Origin: Adineta vaga
Taxonomy: Eukaryota > Rotifera
Length of the DNA: 64,000 nt
NCBI GenBank assembly: GCA_021613535.1
Contig: CP075493.1
Location: 17,670,001 to 17,734,000, forward strand
Direction: 5' to 3'
A program made the translations under genes and the position numbers. The stretch's first letter is position 1. Every line of letters starts with the position of its first letter. Positions 58,116 to 64,000 of this stretch are shown here, piece by piece. The notes beneath the pieces are model-generated. The model was not told the DNA's origin and did not search any database. It saw nothing but the letters and a program-made list of their open reading frames with translations.

Positions 58116-58841
58116 ATCAGTGTGAAGCTAGCACCACGAAGCTAACACCACCAAACTAAGAGTTTTGTGAAAATGAATTCCCGTCGATAAAAATGAGTCT
58201 ATTCGACGTAGAATTTGATTCTGAGTCGAATGGTGACATTTTTATTCACGGGAAAACGATAGGAAAAACGTTTTCTTTGATCTTTATTTGTCTTCTATAC
58301 ATGTATATACGTCGTTATACGACATTCGGCATGTAATTTCTCTGCCCAGAATGAATTCCTGCCCATGGAAAAGAGTCTATTCGACGCAGGATTTGATTCT
58401 GCATCGAATGGCGCTACTTTCATTCACGGGAAAACGATCAGGACGAAGCTTACCTCGATTTTTTATTTTCCTCTCATACTTACATATATAAAAGAAAATT
58501 TCGAATAAAATTTTTCAATTCGTTTTCCCGTGAATGAAAGTAGCGCCATTCGATGCAGAATCAAATCCTGCGTCGAATAGACTCTTTTCCATGGGCAGGA
58601 ATTCATTCTGGGCAGAGAAATTACATGCCGAATGTCGTATAACGACGTATATACATGTATAGAAGACAAATAAAGATCAAAGAAAACGTTTTTCCTATCG
58701 TTTTCCCGTGAATAAAAATGTCACCATTCGACTCAGAATCAAATTCTACGTCGAATAGACTCATTTTTATCGACGGGAATTCATTTTCACAAAACTCTTA
58801 GTTTGGTGGTGCTAGCTTCGTGGTGCTAGCTTCACACTGAT
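58116..58841. mobile_element. 726-bp foldback transposon, MULE-like
   Basis: Two 321-bp arms (58,116-58,436 and 58,521-58,841) are exact reverse complements apart from one A/G difference that I found near 58,142, and enclose an 84-bp loop. Termini read ATCAGTGTGAAGCTAGC. The 9-bp CTATGTGAA stands directly outside both ends (58,107-58,115 and 58,842-58,850). Long inverted termini with a 9-bp target duplication are characteristic of Mutator-like elements. Each arm holds two related units (about 58,170-58,260 and 58,345-58,437) that are themselves hairpins (TTCGAC..AGAAT/ATTCT..GTCGAA). There is no transposase. Near-identity of the arms points to recent insertion or arm homogenisation. Confidence 0.88.
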
Positions 58842-58850
58842 CTATGTGAA

Positions 58851-59096
58851 TGTATTTTTTTCATTGTTACATTAAAAGCAAAGGAAATATATGAAATACC
58901 ATCTGGTCAAATGCAATTCAAAAGAAAAGATGACGCTTTGTTTTATTATATTTATTAATTTGATAATAGATTGGTCTCATTCAACAACATTATACATAGT
59001 TCAATCTTAAGAAATTGTTTTTTAATCGAAACCTTTTAAGCAGTTAAGTTTTAAAATAAACATAATATGTTTTAGATTATAGTATAAAAACGAAAT
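58851..59096. other. 5' flank of the Helitron gene
   Basis: AT-rich sequence between the foldback and the first Helitron ATG; I could not identify a Helitron terminus in it. Confidence 0.35.
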
Positions 59097-62000
59097 ATGA
59101 ACAACCAATGCATTTTTTGCACCACCTTGTGTACAAGTTATTGTTGCACACAATGTAGTCAAATGAGTCGTGGTTTAAAATTTGAACGGTTACTTCAGCG
59201 TCTAGAAAAATGTTCTGAAACTATCATGTACCGTGACGAAATCAATTCTGTTGTACAACGAATTAAACAAGTGAGTTTATTCAAATGACGATTAAGTTAA
59301 AAAAATAAAGATATTTTAGATGGATTCAATTATGAGGCCATTTCAATTTTATCCGACTTATGTTTTTGATGAAACAAAGCATGAACTAGATGTGGTCGCT
59401 AAGGAATATCTTGAAAAAGCAGCTGATGATACACATCATCTTGTTCCCGTTGACGTTCCTGGCGATGGAAATTGTCTATATCACTCTATTGTTCTTTTGA
59501 TGAATAATCCATTGGTGACGGCTAATGAATTGCGAGGTATAGACTTTTTCTTTGATGTTGCGCTAAATTTAGTTCTGAAAATTTGTTTAGTTCGAACTGT
59601 TATTGAACTTATAACTAATGAAAACTATTACGATACCATGTATTCACAATATGCAGGAAATACTGATATTATTATTCAAGCAGCTTGCAGAAAGGGGATG
59701 TATTCTGAATTACATGAAGTTGCTGCATTATGCAATGTACTACAATGTAACATACGAAGTGTTTATCCAAAAATCGATTTTCAATATTATAAGGCGATTT
59801 GGGATAGCGTCTTTACACCTATTCCACCTGTTATTGGAAATTGTAACATTGCAATCTTATGGTCAAATACTTTACATGAAAATCATGTTCGAGAAATGTA
59901 TAATGGCACATGGAGGCCAAATCATTTTGTTCCACTTCTGTCGCCACCTATTCTTAATGAATTTAATAGCCACTCAGTGTCACTTGTCGTGGTAAGTTAG
60001 CGATTTGCAAATAAAAACATTAGAATCCTGAAACTTTTCTTTAGACTCCTGAAAAGAGAACATTCAAGAACAATACTGTTACTCAAATAAGAATACCTGA
60101 ATTTCAATCTTCTCCTAGTAGACGATTACGAAGTGAAAACAATATCGGAAATGATTTTGCTCAATCAAACATTTCAGGTTCAATGCAAACAGAAATGAAT
60201 GATAAAGAAGAACGACATCAAAACCAGCTTCAAAAGAAAAGAGAACAAAGTCGATCTCGTCAAATGAATGAAACAGAAGAACAGCGACAAATTCGTCTAC
60301 AGAAAGAGAGAGAACGAAGTCGGGTGAGTCGAATGAGTGAAACAGACCAGCAGCGTCAGATTCGTCTCGAGAAGAAAAGAGAACGAACTCAATCCAAGCG
60401 AACAAATGAATCAGAAGAGCAACGTCGGATTCGACTCAAGACTATGAGTGAAAGAAATCGATCGAGTCGAACAAACGCATTAGAACAGCAACGTCGGATT
60501 CGACTCAAGACTATGAGTGAAAGAAATCGATCGAGTCGAACAAACGCATTAGAACAGCAACGTCAAATTCGACTTGAACAACAAAGAAAACGAAGTCAAG
60601 CAAATAGAACTACAAAGAAACATGAAACTGTTGGTGGCGGACATGACTCTGTCCACTCACTTTGGCCTGAACCCATTTCTCGAGATTTAAAAGAAACTCG
60701 TTTGCAACAATTTTTAGAACAGATGTCTATGTCAAAATTGGCTGAAGCGACTTGTGCAGTTTGTAACATTCGGACTCCAGCAAATGATTCGAAGAAAATA
60801 CCCATCTCAAAAATTCCTAATATGGATTTACTTAAAGTTTCTGAAGATCTGAAAACTTTAATTAAAAATTCAATGGAAAATGCTGCCACTCACACTGATG
60901 AAAACAATATACATACGACGTCACATACCAAAAGTATATAGAATTCATTCGATTTAAAAAATTTACAGATTTGTTTTTTTTAGATCTATCAAATTCTGAT
61001 TCGTCAGCTTTTTACTGTGAAAACGATATTGTTTTGTACAAAAACGGCATGCTTGAAACAAACAGAGTAAAAATGTGTATCCTCCGTCAAAAATGTCACA
61101 CTTCTCTTTCAAAAGAAAAAATTCCGAAGTTTTCAGCTGCTAATAATATGTGGCTAGGTGATATACCTAAGGAATTACAAGGATTGACGATTCCAGAAGA
61201 AAAATTAATATCTCTCTATCGTCACAATAGCTGTATAATAAAGCTTCAATCACCTTTTCACTCAACTACAACTGCTCAAACGGCATTAAAGGGAAATTGT
61301 ATTACGTTTCTTCAAAATGTACCAAATATTGTCACTAGTTTACCACTTACACTTACTGATCTTTGTGATACACTTAAAGTAATCTTTATTGGAGCTCGAC
61401 CACCTGATCGTCTTCATCTTAGAAAAGTTTTAACAGTACGCAAGAAAAAAATTATTGAAGCATTACAATGGTTGAAAAAATATAACATACTTTATCACAA
61501 CATCAATATAAATCTTGATAATATTGCTCAATTACCAGAAGATGATGTACCAGAATGCATCATGTCAACTTTAGAACAAAAGATAGGTGATGAAGACGGT
61601 CAATCTGAAAGAACTGGATATGTTCCTGATCCATTAATGAATCCACAAGAACGCACTACTGCAGATGTCATACCTATCAGTAACAGGTAAGAGGAATTAA
61701 CAAATCAATGAATTCATATAGCTTCTCTATTTTAGTGGTGTTCTTGATGTTAATGGCTCATCAGTATCATCAGAAGAGATTACTAATTACTTTTTGCAGA
61801 AAATGAAAACAAATGATCAAGCAGTTACTGAAAATGTTTACCTAATTCCACATTCATCAAAACCTGTCAATGAATATTTCAATCCAAAATTATTAACTGC
61901 CTTATATCCAACTTTATTCTGTTATGGACGTGGTGCACCTGAAGATCAATCACGTTCAATTGAAATTAAATTCAAAGAACATATACGTTACCTATTGTCT

Positions 62001-64000
62001 TATAATGATCGTCGCTTTGAAACAAATCATAGTTTCATATTTGTAGTCTTCAACGTATTGCAACGACGTGATGCTTGTTTTCATGCTCAATTAATCGCAA
62101 CAAAACCATATTTTCAAGCATCAGCTAATGAAATTCAATCAATCAAAAGCAAAGATATTGAAGCGGCTCTTGACAACAATACGAAAAGAACATATAATAC
62201 AGAAGCAACCCACGAAAAAAAATATTTAGTAAAACCGCTAGTATCAGCGGTTTTTTTCAGAACGCCGCGGTTTCTATGCAGCACACCGCGGTATGATTTT
62301 GGTAACCGCCATTTCTATCGGTTTTTATGGAACGAGGTAATACCAAATCGCGGTTAATGACGTCCATACCGCGATTTCATATAAAGTGGTAATGAGCGGT
62401 TTTGCATACCACGGTGTAACGAGTAATAACCGCGTTATTATATACAGTGGTTATCAGTGGTTCTGCATACCGCGGTGCGGACGTTAACAACCGCGGTTTC
62501 ATATAAAGTGGCAATGAGCGGTTTTCTATACCGCGGTGTACCAACTATTAACCGCGGTTTCATATAGACTGGTAATCAGTGGCGTTGGATATCGCGGTAT
62601 GAATACTAATAACCGCGGTTTTCTGAGACTGCGGTTAGTAGTGGTTTTTCTTAAACCGCGGTATGGATTTCAACAACTGCGGTTTAATGAACCGCGGTGT
62701 ACTGGCTGAAGAACGCGGTATCTCAATTCAAAAATGAATGTGCAAGGACTTAGAGGATGTCGTGCCCCGCTTTTTCGTAACTTTTTGCACAATTTTTCTT
62801 GTGTGGGCTCTGTCATCAACAAATGACTTAGGAGTTCAATGGGACTTGGAAAAGTTCCTACAAAGCCCCTCGAAGGGCAACCTCTCTTAAAGTGTAGAGG
62901 GGAGAGGCTGACTAGGTGGCCTTGGGTGAATTCAGTTGGGTGGGGTTTTTGACACCGCGGTTTTCAGCGGTTTATATGGACCGCAATTCTCAACGGTTTT
63001 CTCATAAAGCGGGAGTCAGACCATTAATGAAGTTATCAGAAACCGCCTCAAACCGCGATTCTCAAAAACCGCGGTTTCTGGCGGTATTTGGCACCTTCAT
63101 TAATGGTCTGACTTCCGCTTTATAAAAAAACCGTTGAAAATCGCGGTTTCCAAAACCGCTGAATGGCAGCGGTTTTTTGTCTTATTTTTTTCCGTGGGAA
63201 ATAGTGCATTAAATAAACTTTTACAACATATTAAAACTGTCGGTGGTCGAGTTATGGGATCAGCATATTCTAGAACGGCCTTACGTACTCGTATACATGC
63301 ACTTATTTTTAATCAAGGTTTACCGAGTATATTTCTTACCATAAATCCAGCCGACATTCATAGTCCTGTAGCATTATATTTTGCTGGTGTTCAACTCAAT
63401 CTTGATCAAATTAAAGATGAACAACTTATGGATACTTATCGAAGAGCCGAAATTATAGCATCTCATCCTGTTGCTACTGCCAAATTTTTCCATGTATTGA
63501 TCAGCAATATCTTGGAAACTATGATAATGGATGGAGTTCTTGGGCCAATAAAGGCTTACTTTGGTACAGTCGAAAGTCAAGGCCGAGGTTCACTTCACTT
63601 GCATCTTCTTATTTGGCTTGATCATGATATGAAACCAACTGATATGAAAGAAAAAATTCAAGATGCTACTTTTCGTAACAAGCTAATAGCATATTTAGAA
63701 GATATCATCAAAGAAGATTTAGATGATTTCAAAGAAAAACAAATCACCGAATCTTCTAACGGTATGAAATATATTTATGCTATTGAATTGTTCATCTTTC
63801 TTTATTTATAGTAGAACCACAACCATCGCAAAATAATATTTATAATGCTTTACGTACTATTGATTTGACAGGTGCTGCAGAAAATACACTTCGGTCGCCT
63901 CTTTTTTCAACACCAACTAAGCAGCATTTACCTTCTCCATCGATTCCATTTCGTTCACCATCAATTCCATATGGATCTCCAGTAGCAAGTCCATTGGCAC
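59097..64000 (+). CDS. Helitron protein (OTU + HUH Rep), split by an insertion, runs off the end
   Basis: Exons 59097-59270, 59320-59536, 59591-59991, 60045-60933, 60984-61686, 61736-62208, then 63201-63761 after element B, and 63812 onward, all join in phase. The first exon has a Cys-rich zinc-finger-like motif (CIFCTTLCTSYCCTQC). An OTU cysteine-protease domain follows (VPGDGNCLYHSI, with RPNHFVPLL as candidate His). Next is a charged region with four to six repeats of about 24 residues (EEQRRIRLKTMSERNRSS), then a DUF6570-like segment (SLYRHNSCIIKLQSPFHS) and the helitron helicase-like Rep region (FLTINPADIHSP; HUH motif GRGSLHLHLLIW). The helicase would lie beyond the window. OTU-bearing Helitrons include Helentron/Helitron2 types. 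Element B interrupts the Rep region, so this copy is inactive unless the insert is removed. Confidence 0.82.
62209..63198. mobile_element. Non-autonomous DNA transposon B (CCCACG ends, AA duplication)
   Basis: It begins CCCACGAAAAAAAAT and ends with the inverse of CCCACGGAAAAAAAT, with AA directly outside each end (62,207-62,208 and 63,199-63,200). Deleting the element and one AA restores the Helitron reading frame through the Rep domain, which confirms the boundaries. Inside, ACCGCGGT or one-off variants occur over and over, with paired CGCTAGTATCAGCGG and CCGCTGAATGGCAGCGG hairpins near the ends and an internal inverted pair (CCATTAATGAAG/CTTCATTAATGG, 63,022-63,110). No transposase ORF is present. 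Confidence 0.85.

Noticed and set aside
58288-58669. Two identical 60-residue-class ORFs on opposite strands
   Set aside because: They are the same sequence in the two arms of the foldback element, not genes.
60596-60889. Minus-strand ORFs opposite the Helitron repeat region
   Set aside because: They are shadows of the charged repeat exon, whose frame joins its neighbours through consistent splice sites.

Overview
The window is AT-rich eukaryotic DNA. Genes are split by short GT-AG introns, often 45-60 nt, and there are no operons or Shine-Dalgarno sites. Several gene families point to a bdelloid rotifer, most likely Rotaria or a relative: arginine ADP-ribosyltransferases fused to TPR or NHL repeats, secreted/membrane Kelch proteins, LDLa/EGF receptors with a 7TM C-terminus, and interstitial (TGTGGG)n tracts that match the telomere repeat I recall for bdelloids. 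The organism is an inference; no marker gene is present. Layout: 1-4.4 kb holds three decayed genes (EGF/7TM receptor, F-box/ankyrin protein, small secreted protein). 5.4-5.9 kb is an intact small secreted protein with a TATA box. About 6.1-14.3 kb looks like one DNA transposon: a TNP2/EnSpm-like transposase and a seven-exon BEN-like gene, both on the minus strand, flanked by blocks of AGGATCTTG-rich subterminal repeats. 14.3-18.1 kb is repeat-rich. 18.4-20.1 kb is a two-exon multipass membrane protein. 22-24.6 kb is a four-exon type II membrane Kelch protein. 26.4-33 kb has a two-exon unknown gene, a broken ART-TPR gene, a 7TM receptor fragment and an intact three-exon ART-NHL fusion. 33.4-40.1 kb is an intact 2023-residue ankyrin/coiled-coil gene, divergent from ART-NHL. 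41-51 kb carries a truncated LDLa receptor, a broken TPR gene, a 1.3 kb non-autonomous transposon and a 1607-codon LDLa/EGF/7TM receptor gene with two internal stops. 51.5-52.8 kb is a two-TM protein with a DR1 array at its 5' end. 53-58 kb is mostly empty. 58.1-58.8 kb is a near-perfect 726 bp foldback transposon with a 9-bp target duplication. 59.1 kb to the end is a Helitron gene (OTU, DUF6570-like region, HUH Rep), interrupted in the Rep region by a 990 bp element. The most unusual signal is a set of about 13 short palindromes, G-rich (TGTGGG)n then C-rich (CCCACA)n on the same strand, which is the orientation of fused telomere ends. They have short spacers, some of which are shared between loci. 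Several lie exactly where a gene is truncated or inside an exon, the clearest at 41,618-41,821. They may be remnants of healed breaks or a foldback element family whose termini resemble telomere DNA. A second signal is a pair of unrelated-looking elements (44,363-45,672 and 62,209-63,198) with the same plan: CCCAYG termini, 2-bp target duplications and dense GC-rich palindromic motifs. A third is that many broken genes here keep a long reading frame and are stopped mainly by codons one C-to-T or G-to-A step from Gln or Trp. All exon joins were checked by hand for splice sites and phase; family names come from motif recognition without database search.
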